64,000 nucleotides of DNA from Cyanophora paradoxa (taxonomy: Eukaryota; Glaucocystophyceae; Cyanophorales; Cyanophoraceae). The number at the start of each line of letters is the position of its first letter. The stretch's first letter is position 1. The notes beneath the pieces were generated by a model. That model searched no databases. It saw only the letters and a program-made list of their open reading frames with translations, and was not told the DNA's origin. Made by a program: the position numbers and the translations under genes. Of the stretch, positions 11,018 through 22,811 are shown piece by piece. The stretch covers positions 62,001 through 126,000 of the forward strand of contig QPMI01000195.1 in assembly GCA_004431415.1 (NCBI GenBank). Reading direction: 5' to 3'.

Positions 11018-13196
11018 TCACGCGGGCCCGCCGCCCTGCCCGTCCTCGGGCTCCTGGCTCACCAGATTCTCCCGGTTGTCGTACATCCAGAAGCCCTGCG
11101 CCGGCGCCCGCTCAGCGCATGGCTAAGCGGGCGGGATCGGCTGTTCGGACCATCCAGTCGATGAGCATAGAGACGATGGTGTCGCCCACGCGGCACGTCA
11201 TCAGATCCTCCAGCGTGATGTGCAGCGGATGCGCCGGCTTGATCATGTCGAATATCTCGTCCTGGCCAGGGTCGATCAGACGGAATCCGGTACCCGGCTC
11301 GTGGAGGGGGGGTACCTTGACGTCCTCCACGGAGACCGGGTCGTGGTTGTTCTCCCGCATGCAGCGAATCACGTCCTGCGCCGGCGCTCGGCGGGGTACG
11401 GCGCGACGGAGGGCGCCCAGAAAACGCGTACCCTGAAGAAGTAGTTGACGTTGAAGATGGTGAGGTACCCCAGCTTCCGGACCTGCGGAGGTACGTGGAT
11501 TGGGGTCCCCGGCGCGAGCCGGGGGTACGCGCACGTCCAGGATGCGGAAGAAGTAGCGCAGGGCCTGCGGCGACTTCTTGTTCTCCATCGCGAGCACGAA
11601 GTTCAGGAACGTCTTGTAGTCCTGGGCGGGTACGTAGTTTCAGCGTTCGAATCTCACGGAGAACTGAAACGACCCGCGCGCCATTTCGCCGTCGTACGTG
11701 TTGAACTCGTCAAAGACGCGCTGCGGGGGGGGTACGCGATCAGGGGATCGCGCCGCGAGGGGTGGGGGCCGGAGCCCTGCAGGCGACGGGGGGCGCGCTC
11801 GCCTGGACGAACGCCGGCGTGAGGGTGCCCTGCCCGTACCGCGCCAGCTCGCGCTGGCTCAGCAGCCCGTTGTGGTCCTCGTCCAGCGCCAGGTACTGCT
11901 CTGCTCGCATCGCGCCCCCGGCCGCTCTGTCGGGAAGGGCCGGCGAAGGGCGGGAGGGAGAGGGGGTACCGTAGACGCGGAGGGCGGACTGGGCGGAGAA
12001 CCAGTTCGCGGCGGCCTCCTCCTCGCTCATGTGCTCCTGCGCGGGGCGTCGGGGGCGGATCGGAGGGCGGGCGGGCGGGCGGGCGGGCGGGGCGGCGGGG
12101 CTCGCCTGCCGCAGCTCGAAGAGCTCTGCTAGGATCGGGCTGAACAGGAGCGTCTTGATCTTGATGTGGCCCTTGCGCATCGGGTCCAAGAAGAAGAAGA
12201 ACTTGCGGACGGCGGTGCAGACGTAGAAGGGGTAGAAGATCTCCTCCAGGCTGCTCAGCTGGGGCAGGCTCGGGATCAGCTCGAAGATGTAGTTCTCCAT
12301 GTCCTGTTCGCCGGCTCAGCTCGCGCGGCGGCGAGCGGCGCCCGCGCCCGCGCCATTCCCGGACCTGTTCCCGCAGGTAGCCATACCCCGCCGAGTCGTA
12401 GAAGCTGAGGCATATCCTAGTCTGGCTGAGCGAAACTGCGCAAGGCGAACGCACGGTGAGCGCGCGGTGGAGCTGCGTTCGGGCCCCGCGGGCCGCGCCG
12501 GCGCCGCGCACCTGTCCGCATGACGTAGTTGAAGAGCGACATGATGGGGATGCGCCCGAGCTCGTCGCGCTCGAAGCGCATGAAGACTTTGGCCGTGAAT
12601 ATGTCCGCGCACTTCGGGCCCATCTCCTTGCCCACCTTCAGGAAGCCCTCGTAGTTTATCTGCGCGCGCACGCGTCAAGTTGCCGCTCCCTCGCGCACGG
12701 CGACCCCGCCGCGCCGCACCCTCTCCTGGATCTCCGGAGGCGCAACATTTGCCTTCAGGAGGTAGTACAGGTTCTCCAGCTCCTCCTGGTCCAGCAGCTC
12801 CTTGCTCTTCCGCTGCAGGAACCTGTTCTTGACCTCCTTGCGGAACTGCATCTGCAGCTCGGACTTTCCAGGGTTCTTCTGCGCTCGCCCGGCATCGTGA
12901 GGCTTAGCTACGCGCGCCGATCGGGTTCCCCCGCCGCTCGGATCGGCGCGGCGGACCTTGAAGAAGAAGCGTGGGATGGCGGCCAGCGTCGGGTCCTTCT
13001 CCGTCTGCCTCGCCTTCATCTTCTCGAAGATCTTCCGTATGTTTGTTTCCACCTCTGCATCTGCGGTTGGCCACGCGTGAGCTGCGGCAGACCGACCCCG
13101 GTCGAACGTTTCACCTGCTTCCGCCGCGCTAGGCGGAGGCTTTGCTTTCCTCCGCACGTACTGCCGCAGTATGTCCACCGGCCCAGCGTCTGCCAT
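11018..13196 (-). CDS. PPP2R3C: PP2A regulatory subunit B'' gamma-type (PPP2R3C-like), EF-hand protein
   Basis: Multi-exon gene starting MADAGPVDILRQYV. It follows the PPP2R3C/G5PR family almost block by block: IPRFFFKV; KNRFLQRKSKELLDQEELENL; INYEGFLKVG; FTAKVFMRF; IPIMSLFNYVMR; LSFYDSAGYGYLRE; YIFELIPSLPQL; FYVCTAVRKFFFFLDP; NWFSAQSALRVYG; the EF-hand loop DEDHNGLLSQREL; RYFFRILD; NNHDPVSVEDV; DEIFDMIKPAHPL; and GFWMYDNRENLV. It ends at TGA. The family targets the PP2A phosphatase and works at centrosomes, in the nucleus and at the cytoskeleton. Introns are short (30-100 bp) and several begin or contain GTACCCC. It is divergent from CCDC146. Confidence 0.88.
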
Positions 13197-13389
13197 CTCT
13201 CTTCGCCGTTCGCTTCAAATTCCTTGGGTACGAGTGTCACGCCCGGGTACGCGTGAAACGCCTAGAACAGAGCAGCTTCGCATCGGGCTGGTGGAGCAAG
13301 GAGCGCACAAAGACACGCACATCCAGGTATAGGATCGTTAGCTACAGCTCTGGGGCGCTGAGGCGGGCCGCCCAGCGGAAGGCGGCGAA
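13197..13389. promoter_or_regulatory. Bidirectional promoter between PPP2R3C and CCDC146
   Basis: Only 193 bp separate the two divergent start codons. The region must hold both promoters and 5' leaders. It contains GGGTACGAG and GGGTACGCG elements near 13,227-13,250. No canonical TATA box was seen. Confidence 0.5.
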
Positions 13390-16300
13390 ATGAGTGGCGG
13401 TGAGCATGCTGGACGCTCCGGGCACCGCGGCAGCCGCTGCAAGTGCCTTATAGGGTGGCTTGCCGCTTGCCGTGAGACTCCGCTGACCATCGCGTTCCCG
13501 CAGCCCCGGAAGCCGGGGACGCCGCGGCGGTGGGCGGGGACATATCTGATATCAGCAACAGCCCCGCCTACACGTTCCTAGATGACCTGCAACAGGCTGG
13601 AAAGCTCACGCCCGCGCAGTGCGCCGCATTGCGCGGTCCTCGCCCTCCGCCCGCGAGCCTGGCCGACCGCCCGCGTCGCAGAGTCGAGCTATACAAGAGC
13701 AAGTATGCTAAGCTGTACGAGGTCGTGCTGGCAACGTACGAGAACGAGAAGAACCTGCTGAAGAAGGCGAAGGCGCTGAACCAGGAGCTCCTCGCCGAGC
13801 GCGTGAAGCTGGAGAAGGCGGGAGTGCGCTCTGCGGAGGATGGCGCTTCGATCGTGAAGCTACGCGGCGAGCTGGCCAAGGCGCGCCCGACGCCCCGCCC
13901 CGCCCCGCCCCGCCGCGCGTGCGCCCCGCGCGGCTGAGCGGCTGGGCGGCGTGGCGCGCAGGCGGAGGGCGAGCTGGCGATCTGCGAGGAGCGGGAGCAG
14001 ATGCTCAGGTTAGAGCAGCAGGAGCTGAACAGGCTGAAGACGGAGGCGGAGGGCGACCTCGCGGCGAAGCGCAAGGCGTACGCCGAGATGCTCGAGCCGC
14101 AGATCAACGCCATCAACGCGCAGATCGACGAAGTGAAGGTGCGGCGGCGCCGCGCCGCCTCGGAGCCGCCCGCCGTCGCCGCCGCCGCTGAGCGCCGTCC
14201 GGGAGCAGAAGGACACGGAGAAGCTGCGGCAGGCGGGGGTCAAGCTGGGGAAGGAGCAGCAGGAGGCGAACCAGCGGATCGAGCAGCTGGGGCAGCACAA
14301 GGCGCAGCTCGCGGAGGAGCGGGCGGAGTCCCTCGACCTCCTCACCAAGCTCCGCACCGAGCCCGAGAAGATCAAGTGCGGCGGCTCGGCCGCTCCCGCC
14401 CCTCCCTTCCCTTCCCTTCCCCCTTGCCAACGCCGCGGCGCGGCGCGGCTCGTAGGAAGCAGGCGGACGTCGTCGCCACGGCGTACCAGAACCTCCAGAT
14501 CGAGGCCAACAAGGCTCGCCCGCCCGCCCTCCGGCCTTCCCGCCCTCCAGCCCTCCAGCCCGCCCGCTCGCCTCTGACGCCCGGAAGCACAGGCGATGAA
14601 CGAGGTGAAGGGGAGCGAGGAGAACATCCTGGCGGGCCTCAAGCGCATCCGCGAGCTCGAGGCTGCCATCGACGACCAGAAGGTGCTCCCCGTCCATCCG
14701 CCTGTCCATCCATCCGCCCCTCCGTCTCTGACAGTTTGGCGTGCGGGGCAACAGAACGTGAACGCCAAGGTGTCGAAGGAGATCTCGAAGAAGTTCGAGG
14801 AGCTCACGGAGATCGAGGCGGCGGTGCAGAAGCGCCAGGAGGACAACAACACCCTCATCGGCGACCGCGTCAAGCAGGTCCGCCGGGGCCGGCGGGCCGC
14901 GCATAGCAATGCACAGCGTAGCATAGCGAAGCAGAGCATAGCGGGCCGTCCAGGCGCCCATGCGCCCCGTCCGCCCCGCCCGACGCTGGGGCGGGGCAGG
15001 ACTTCGACATCCGGTCGCTGCTCTCGGAGGCGAAGCGGGAGACGGAGGCGCTGCTGCGGGCGCACAAGGAGCGGGACAACGCGCTCCGCAAGCTCAAGAA
15101 GGCCGAGGTCGCCCTCGAGGCCGCCAAGGACCAGGCGCGCTGCCGGCTGTCTTCAACTGGCTCTTGGCTTGGATGACGGGGCGGGCGGGCAGGTGCCGGT
15201 GATGGAGCGGACGAAGGCGGACGCGCAGCGGCGGCTGGAGATCACGCGGGCGGACCGCAAGGGGCAGGTCGCCCAGCTCGAGGAACTCAAGCGCGAGGCG
15301 AGCGAGAGCGGGAGCGAGCGCGCCGGCCACAGATGTGCTGCTCGGCGGGAGCTGAGCGGGGCGGGGCCGGGGCGGCAGGTGGACATCTACATCAACAACT
15401 TCCTCAAGCAGGAGAACCTCGAGAAGGACAAGGCCGAGCAGCTCACCAAGGTCCGCAGCGCGCGCCCAGCAGACCCGCCCGACACGGAAGTCTGACCGCG
15501 CGGGCCCCGCCTCGCCCATCCACGCCAGGTCCTCGTGGAGATCCGGGACCTGGAGGCGGAGGTGGCGGCGCTCGCCATCCAGGAGCACGGCCTCAGCCGC
15601 GAGGTCCTGCGCTTCGCTTTCCTCAAGTCCTCGGCTCGATCGCCTTTTGACGGGGGCGGGCGGCGCAGCTGGCGGAGCTCTCGTCGCACCGGGAGATCCG
15701 TGCGCGGGAGGCGGCGCGGGCGACGGCGCGCTACCGCGAGACGAAGGAGGAGATCAAGGTCAAGGAGCTCGTCATCATGGACCTCGGCAAGAAGAACGCG
15801 GAGACCGCCCAGCGCCTCAAGGAGTTCTCCCAGGTGCCCGCCTGCCTGCCTGCCGTGCCCCCTACCCTACCGCAATATCCCGACGCGGCCGCCGCCGCAG
15901 CTGTACGAGATGGTGAAGAACGAGCGGAACAAGTACGTCAATTTGATCCAGGCGGCGGCCCAGGCGCTCGCCGAGATGCGGGAGAAGGTCAAGATCCTCC
16001 AGGTCCGCGAGGGGTAGGGGGGGCTTCACGCGAGGGCGGCGGCAGCCCAGCGAACCGCTCTCTAATCCTTAGCACGAGACGCAACCTTATTGCTTCCACG
16101 TGGATCGCCGCTTACTTCCTTTCCTTTTCCTTCGCAGAACGAGATCGAGATCCTGCGGAACGAGTCGCTGTCGAAGGACAAGGCGCTGGCGAAGGAGCGG
16201 CTGGAGCACCAGAACTCGTTCACGGCGCGGGACGCCCTGCGCGCCGAGTTCAACAAGCACATGTACACGTACAAGCAGAAGCAGGAGCAGGTCGAGCAGC

Positions 16301-17822
16301 AGATCGCCGAGATCGACAAGCTCAACAGGCGAGCGAGCGAGAGCCTGCCGGCCTGCAAGCCGGCTAGCTTCCAGAGCTTGCTTTGCCCTTGCTGACCCGG
16401 CCCGACCGTACGCAGCGTGATCAACGCGGCGGAGAAGGAGATGGTGCGCTTGAAGAAGATGTACGAGATGGGCGTCGAGGACCGCAACTACACGGGTCCG
16501 CGCATTCCTTCCCGCTCGCCCGCCCGCCCGCTCGCGTCGTCCCGCGCTCTGGTCCCGGCCTGACGCTCGGCGGCGGCGGCGGCGGGCAGGAATCCAGCTC
16601 ATCGACCGGAACGACGAGCTCTGCATCCTGTACGAGAAGGCGAACATCCAGGAGGGGATCCTGAAGCGGGGCGAGACGGAGCTGCGGCGGCGCGAGGAGG
16701 AGATCCGCATGCTGCGGCTGGAGGTGGCCGGCCTGCAGCGCAAGATCGCAATCACGCGCAAGCTCCTCCCCAAGATCCCGGAGCTGGAGGAGCAGGTCAT
16801 GGCGTGCCAGCTCCAGCTGCACGAGGCCCGCGAGCAGTCGGAGCTGCTCTCCTACCAGCTCGAGAACGCGGAGAACAAGGCGCGGTGGCGGAAGCTCGGC
16901 GGGCGCGACCCGCAGCCGGAGGAGCTGGCGGCGAAGATACGGCAGCTGGAGGAGCGGCTGAACGACAAGAAGGAGCAGCTGCTCGAGAAGGAGCTCGTCC
17001 TCGAGGAGGTCTCGACGCTGAGCGACCGGCTCCGCCGCGAGGCCGCCGACGGCCGCCTCGACACCCTCGAGCTCGCCAAGAAGGTGCGGGGGGGTACGCG
17101 GTCGTCCGAGCGGCGCGGGGTTTGATCCCGGGGGGTACGTCGTACAGGTGAACGAGTTCCAGGCGAAGATCAAGACGATGACGAAGCGGATGATGGCGAC
17201 GGTCTCGGAGCTCTCCATGCACCAGGTCCGATCCGCGGGTTCGAATCCGGGTCGGGCCGCTTTTCTGAACGGGCGTCGTACCCCCCGCCCCGCCCCGCGC
17301 GCGCAGGCGACTGCGATGAAGCTGCAGCAGGAGAAGCACGACCGGGAGATCTCGGTGGAGGAGGCGCGCTGGCGGCTGGACAACGGGCAGCCGCCGACGG
17401 AGGACGCGGAGCGCGAGTGGTACCGCATGGAGCGCGACCGCATGCTCCGCCGCGAGGCCGCCCTCCGCAAGCAGGAGGAGGCCGCCCTCCTGGGAGCCGC
17501 CGAGGGGTACGCCGCTGTCGGTTATTCTTCAGGGGGGGTACTGGATCGCTCACGCGCGGCGCAGCGACGCGATGGTGCCGACGCACGTCACGCGGACGAC
17601 GGCCGAGCCTCGGCCCAACGCCTACATCCCCGACGAGATCGGTCCGCGCCCCGCGACATCGCGTACCCCTAGGGGAGGGTCCGCCCTGTCCTGACGCGCA
17701 CGCGTACCCCCCGCGCAGGCATCCCGAAGCCGTACGGGTCGCAGGCGCCGTTCAAGCCGTCGGACCTGGCCGCGCAGGGACGCTACTACAGGAAACCGCA
17801 GGCCCGGGAGATCATCATATAG
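13390..17822 (+). CDS. CCDC146: CCDC146/MBO2-type ciliary coiled-coil protein
   Basis: Exon 1 is only 10 bases (ATG AGT GGC G). A 104-bp intron with GTGAGC donor and CGCAG acceptor joins it in frame to APEAGDAAAVGGDISD. The body is almost pure heptad coiled coil across about 18 exons (LEKAGVRSAEDGASIVKL, EANQRIEQLGQHKAQL, EFNKHMYTYKQKQEQVEQQI, KLLPKIPELEEQVMACQL). The tail RPNAYIPDEIGIPKPYG-APFKP is, from memory of the family, the conserved C-terminus of CCDC146 and Chlamydomonas MBO2. These are centriole/axoneme proteins needed for ciliary waveform and sperm flagella. It ends at TAG. Intron edges are inferred. Some introns contain GTACCCC or tRNA T-arm-like sequence (17,226-17,260). Confidence 0.83.
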
Positions 17823-18605
17823 CGCCCGGCCCTTCCCCTCGTCCTCGCTCGGCCCCCCGCCCCTTCGATCATCCGGCCGCCCTCCCGTCCCCCGCACCCC
17901 TTTCTCTCCGTGGCCCCGTCGACTTACCGCCCCCCCCTCCCCACCCCCACCCCCACCCCCCAACTCCCTCGTGCCCGTGTTTTTTCTCGAGTACAAACCC
18001 GCCTTCGGCGCCTCCCTTCCGAACGCACTGACCGCCCGATCCGAATCTCGCGATGTCGATCGGTGCACGTGCTGCAGCTGTGGCCCCGCTAGCGCTGCGC
18101 GTGCTCGGGTGATCCAGGCCGGGGTGATTATGATCATGAGCTAGCTTCGAGAAGCCCGAAGCCCAACGTCCACTGCAACGTCGACCGCGCGAGATCCCCA
18201 TCAAGAGCACGAGAGCGTCGACGTCCGACGGTCCTTCGAATTCGAATCGAATTAAGCCGGCGCCTCGTCTGCAGGAAGAGCGCTAGCAAGCTTAAGGCTA
18301 GATCACCTCGCGATCATTGCTGCGACTTTATTCACTTCCTTCAATCTATGCTGCACGTGGTACTATAGTGCGCTGCAAAACTAGAATCGAAAAACGAAAG
18401 CGAAAGAGCTGCTCGACATCGACTACGATATCGATACTATGATATTAGTGTCGATATCAATGCCGCATTTATTGCATAAATGAATGCAGCGAGGCATCTA
18501 CGGTAAATTACTGCTCATGATTCATAAATACGGGCTTGCGGAAATATTAATGCGCCTGATCATGGGCACATGCATATGCATGCGCAGCAATCATCATGCA
18601 TATGA
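17823..18605. other. Intergenic, palindrome-rich
   Basis: First about 120 bp is C-rich (likely 3' UTR of CCDC146). From about 18,240 the base composition drops to AT-rich with many self-complementary hexamers (TGATCA, ATGCAT, CATATG, GATATC). No exon was recognised. Confidence 0.5.
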
Positions 18606-19400
18606 TCAGTACTGAATTGCATTGAAGCCGAGAATCATGATCAGTCCCATGGCCAGAAGACCCTGCGACGACACGTGATCAAATGCATGCGCGAATCAAC
18701 TCCAGAATCTCATTGCAGAGAGCTCACCACGGGTGACTGCGCATGCAGCGAGGGAGCAGCGTTCGCGATCGGCCAGTAGGGGACGTTGGTCGCTGAGGTG
18801 CTTGGCGTCCAGCGGAAGGCCTGCCATACATATAGGTGTTAGCTATGGTGGCATGAAATCGAAATTTCGAAGAACGGGATGGGTGGAGAACTCGCGTTTG
18901 CAAAGACGATAGGAGCGAACGGGGTCTGGCCGGGGGCCGCTTCAATCTCGAGGTTGTACTGCGTTGCGATTGGGTCGGATGACTTCAATTTCCAAGACCC
19001 AGGCCGAAAATAATCGAACCGCGGTGTTAGTGGAAAACAGCAGGTGGCGGCGTGCCAACTTGGGGGCCTCTGCAACGAGACCGTCGTAAGGAGTTTCTGG
19101 ATTGCGCGAACCGATTAAATGTACACTTTCATTAGAACGCACTGAATCTCAGAACCAAGCCTGAGTCGCCTTCGGTGACGCTAACATCCGTCGCTTGAAG
19201 CCTGTTGCCGGCATTGTCGGAGATGAAGACGACGACTTGCCGGCGGTCCGCCTATTGATATCGAGCTCGAGTCAATTGCAGGTCGATATCATCGCGCGCG
19301 GACTCTTCAATCAATCTCAAGCTGGAATTTAGAAGCTCTCTAACCGGAAGCAAAGTGCCGATAGAGAGTGTGACGAAGTCGGATGATCCACCCTGCCAAC
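18606..19400 (-). CDS. Membrane-anchored surface-protein paralogue, 5'-truncated copy A
   Basis: At least six exons match, in the same order, a gene at the right end of the window. In 5' to 3' order on the minus strand they contain: GSSDFVTLSIGTLLPV; RRQVVVFISDNAGNRLQATD; LLFSTNTAVRLFSA; QYNLEIEAAPGQTPFAPIV; AFRWTPSTSATNVPYW; and a terminal membrane helix GLLAMGLIMILGFNAIQY followed by TGA. The VFISDNAGN strand-turn is typical of Ig-like/bacterial-Ig-type repeats on cell-surface proteins. Introns have GT donors and AG acceptors. The Pro/Glu-rich N-terminal exons of the right-hand copy were not found here, so this copy looks truncated and may be a pseudogene. No function can be assigned beyond a surface protein with a C-terminal anchor. 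Confidence 0.55.
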
Positions 19401-19769
19401 GTTTAACGTCAATGGTAAACGTTTAACGTCAATGGAATGAGAGAAAAGTTGGTTTTCCCCTCGAAAACCACTTTTCGCGAGTTCGAGAAAGCTCTCGCGA
19501 GCTCGAGTTTGACGCTCGAAAGTCGAAGGCTGACCGGTCCACCGAGCCAATCGGAACGCGAATAAGCCTCATTTTTGTTGCATACTGGACCTCGCAAACG
19601 GCCTCATAGAAAATTTTGGCTGAAGCGAGGGAACGTTAACGGGAAGCAACTTGCAAGCTGGGAGAAGCCCTTCGGTCTTCATCCCTTCTTGCAATAATAT
19701 AACGTGCCTCTGGATCCGGATAAAACTCTGGTCGCTTCATCGATATCGTGATTGCAACCGGCCCCGCAG
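19401..19769. other. Intergenic
   Basis: Contains a short direct repeat of CGTTTAACGTCAATGG (19,399-19,436) and purine/pyrimidine-skewed stretches. No convincing exon. Confidence 0.4.
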
Positions 19770-20040
19770 GCTCTGCTGGGGGTGGCCGGCCCCGGCCCCG
19801 GCCCCGGCCCCCCGAGCTCGATCGACCACGCGGCGGCCGCGGCGCGGGTCGCCGCCATGCAGTTCGCGCACCTCAGGTCTGCCCTGAGCCTCAAACCTGC
19901 AGGTCTGGCCATGGCCACGAACGCCCGCTGCCCATGCGCATGCGCAGGCGGCGCTGGACGAGGGGCGGAGGCCCGAGGGCAGGGCGGCCGCCCTCGCAGC
20001 CCTCCGGGTGCGCATGCTGCAGCTGGCGCTGGCGCTAGGG
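19770..20040 (+). CDS. Possible two-exon fragment, unknown
   Basis: Two exon-like stretches. The first (19,770-19,904) begins after GCCCCGCAG, encodes a Gly/Pro run then AAMQFAHLRSALSLKPAG, and ends at CTGCAG/GTCTGG. The second (about 19,946-20,037) begins after CAG and encodes an Ala/Leu/Arg helix (AALAALRVRMLQLALALG). The reading frame and helix-like composition suggest coding DNA, but there is no start, stop or family. It may be a gene remnant. Confidence 0.25.
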
Positions 20041-21389
20041 CTCCCACCCTGGCGCTGAAGTTCCGAAGTTCGCGAATTCGAATCACTGCGAAGTGTGGCG
20101 CCCTGCTAGCTAGCGCTTAACTAGGCCTACTAGCCTATAGCTAGTACTACGGTGGCGATGCTGGTCGTTAGCATTCATAAGCATTAAATTAAAAGTAAAC
20201 CATAGAAAGTCTAGATCTCCTGATTTAACTCTCCCTGAGCCTGCCGGCGCCGCGGCGCCGCCGGCGCCGCTAGGATTCAGCGCTCTGGGGTCTAACCTCG
20301 TCTTGACTTGGGCGCGCCGGCGCCGGCGCCGGCACACAGGCGCGTGCAGAGGGGCGGGCGCGGGAGGCGCTGCCGGACTTTACGTATACTGCGCTGGAGC
20401 CCGGCGGCCCGAAGCTAAGCTCCCGCCCTATCGGCCTGTTGACGTCGACGTCCCGGCGAGAGAAGAATAGTGCTTAATCAGCCATATGCATCCATGTGTT
20501 TGCGCTTAATCAGCCAATTGCAACAATGTATTTGTAGATCTACGTACGTAGACGAACTCGAAGGGTATGCCGGCGAGCCTCCTGGCCTTTCTATTCTCAA
20601 GTGGCAAGCTTCAAACTGCGATGCATATGCATGTCTATAGCTATGGGGCACTGGAGACCGCGGGTCGCGTGTCGAATCGATCGCATCGTCTACGTGCATA
20701 CATAATTGTCAGATTGCGGGCGCATTCGAATTCCAAGATAGCGCTTGTATTCGTCCAAACATATATTTATCAGTCTTCAATGGCAAGCATCGGTGAATAT
20801 AATCGGAGGCACGATCGCTTCGTCGGAAGGGGATCCCGGAAATGAAATGTAGTCATCGAGTTTCCTGACCAAATATGTTAATGGTTGTGGTGCGGTGAAG
20901 ACAGCGTCACGGCGTGATTATGATTAGAGCAGGCTTAAGCAAAGTTCCGCACTATAATTCATGCCAGAGCTGCTGAGCGGATGCACATGCCGACGTCGAC
21001 GCGGAGCAATCGTGCTAAAGGTCTTTTGGAGCCGTCGAGGGCTCATGATCAACGACGGCTGATCATGAGTCTTGGACCGCGGCCGACGAAGCTGTCACGG
21101 CCTGGCAGCTTCATGTGTGACACTGATGGCCCCGTGTCCGTGTCTCGTGGTCGCACAGGACGTTCTTTCACCGGATTGAATCCTTGTACCGATCGATCGC
21201 GATGATATATATCTTCGGAACGGGCCGGGGTTCGATTAGAAGACGTGAACTTGTGGATTGTCTGCAAGCCTGCCGTGCAATTAATGCAAGGGACATCACA
21301 AGACGTGCTATAGCTATCAGCGTGCGTGCGTGAACTATTAATAACATTCGAAAATGTGTATCTCGCGATCGCGCTTCCAGTGAACGCAC
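20041..21389. other. Gene-poor intergenic DNA
   Basis: Mixed composition with GGCGCC/GCCGGC clusters (20,240-20,340), TAGCTAGC runs and GATCATGATC palindromes. A 20-base GCTTAATCAGCCA-type motif is repeated near 20,472 and 20,505. No gene was recognised. Confidence 0.4.
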
Positions 21390-22022
21390 CTAGATCTTCG
21401 AATTCGATGAAGCCCGACGGTCCTGGAAGCCGCGGAAGAGCTCGAATCCGGATGCGGAGCGCCGATCGCACTGTGGCATGTACCAGCTGCAGTGTAACGT
21501 CGAGCTCGAGCTCGAGCTGCCCCGGCGAGGCTCAGTGGAAGCTGCTTCTCGCAGGCGCGTTAACGTTGCCGCGGTTAAACGTTCGTCGGAAAGTCGACCG
21601 TCAAGGTCTCGATCTCCTTCGTCGTCCGATTCCCGATCGGGACTCGCAAATCCGCATGCGCAAGCCGAGAGGCAGCTGCAGACTGGGAGGTGAGGGGCTG
21701 CAGCTCGTTCCCGATCCGGATCCGTCGGAGGCAAGACGGCAGTCGAGGCCGAAGAAGTGGAGGCGCGGTCTGAAAGGGCAGCCATGAGCCCGTACCGGAA
21801 GCCCATGCCGAAGGGGATCAAGCTAGCGCCGCGTAGGCTGGCGCCGGCGCTGAAATCGAGGCGCGTGCCGGCAGCGCCGTTGTGAGGCTCGCGACCGGTG
21901 TCAGTGGCCTGGCCATGGGGCGGCGCGAGATCCAGAGCGGCTGAGGACGCGACGGCTTCCTGCAGCTGCTGCTGAAGGAATGCGGCAATTCCGCGGTCCT
22001 CTAGATCTGCCGACGTTGTCAT
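21390..22022 (-). CDS. Hypothetical protein, 210 codons
   Basis: Open frame beginning MTTSADLEDRGIAAFLQ, with an Ala/Gln helix, a Ser/Asp/Arg-rich middle and a poly-Ser run. Its upstream side (22,200-22,470) is similar to DNA upstream of another minus-strand gene candidate near 57.4 kb, with TATATAA-like boxes in both. That favours a real transcription unit. No domain was recognised and introns cannot be excluded. Confidence 0.3.
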   Translation of the reverse strand: MTTSADLEDRGIAAFLQQQLQEAVASSAALDLAPPHGQATDTGREPHNGAAGTRLDFSAGASLRGASLIPFGMGFRYGLMAALSDRASTSSASTAVLPPTDPDRERAAAPHLPVCSCLSACACGFASPDRESDDEGDRDLDGRLSDERLTAATLTRLREAASTEPRRGSSSSSSTLHCSWYMPQCDRRSASGFELFRGFQDRRASSNSKI

Positions 22023-22199
22023 CGAGACCAGAGTCGCGATCGATATGGTGGTCGACGACGGAACTGTAACGAGCTCGAGGGGGTCGGCCTCGCGATTGCC
22101 GTCGCGGCACAGCTGAGACGATTTCGATTAATTCGGATGCATTCAGGATTCGGAGCTGCTGCAGCGGGCTGCAGCAGCGAACTTATATAATTAGTAACT

Positions 22200-22470
22200 G
22201 CAGCAGCACCCAGGGCCTCCCAGAGTCTTAAGCTTATAGCAGCAGCTGCAGCAGCACCCAAGGCCAACGTTGCAATTGATTATATAAAGTGCTCTATATG
22301 TGCGTACGCGTACAATCGCCGTATGCATATGCAACTTTGGCAATCGCAGAGCCACGGTGACTCGAGTCTCGAGCGCTAGCCTGTCGACGTCGACGTACGC
22401 GTCGTCTCGAAGCTTCGAGATCACGTGTTGTTGATCATCGGTTAATTCGTTACGCCAACGAAGATCGATT
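22200..22470. repeat. Segment homologous to 57,380-57,610
   Basis: Shares several blocks in the same order with 57,380-57,610: CAGAGTCTTAAGC, GGCCAACGTTG, GTGCGTACGCGTAC, GGTGACTCGAG and CGAGCGCTAGCCTG. On the minus strand it carries TTTATATAATC, so it could be a duplicated promoter. Confidence 0.5.
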
Positions 22471-22811
22471 CGCGGCTGCGCATGCGCATTCAGGCTGTTT
22501 TTGGATCATGATATTGGTAGTCGTATACGTACCAGCTGCAGCATGCAGGCTGCAGCAGACTAGTACTGCAGCGGCGGAGGGGCTGACCCGTCGATGGCAA
22601 AGTCGCGGGGCTAACGAAAATATGATGCTGTCGTCGGCCTGATTTTCAGGATTTGTCGACATTAAGTCTCAACGAAAATTCCTACGTTTACAGAGTGCAA
22701 TGCTATCATTGCTAATAATTATAATTTGCCATGCATGCCGGGCCATTGCCGGTCGCAATCGCGACCGGCTCTAGCTATGGTCCGGCATGCGTCGAATCGG
22801 CCGCGACCGCG

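Noticed and set aside
17226-17262. tRNA 3' half with TTTT in a CCDC146 intron
   Set aside because: Only a T-arm-like stretch; no D or anticodon arm. Could be a relic but not a gene.
13568-17586. Long open frames on the minus strand across the CCDC146 exons
   Set aside because: Antisense shadows of GC-rich coiled-coil exons; the plus strand carries conserved motifs and splice sites.
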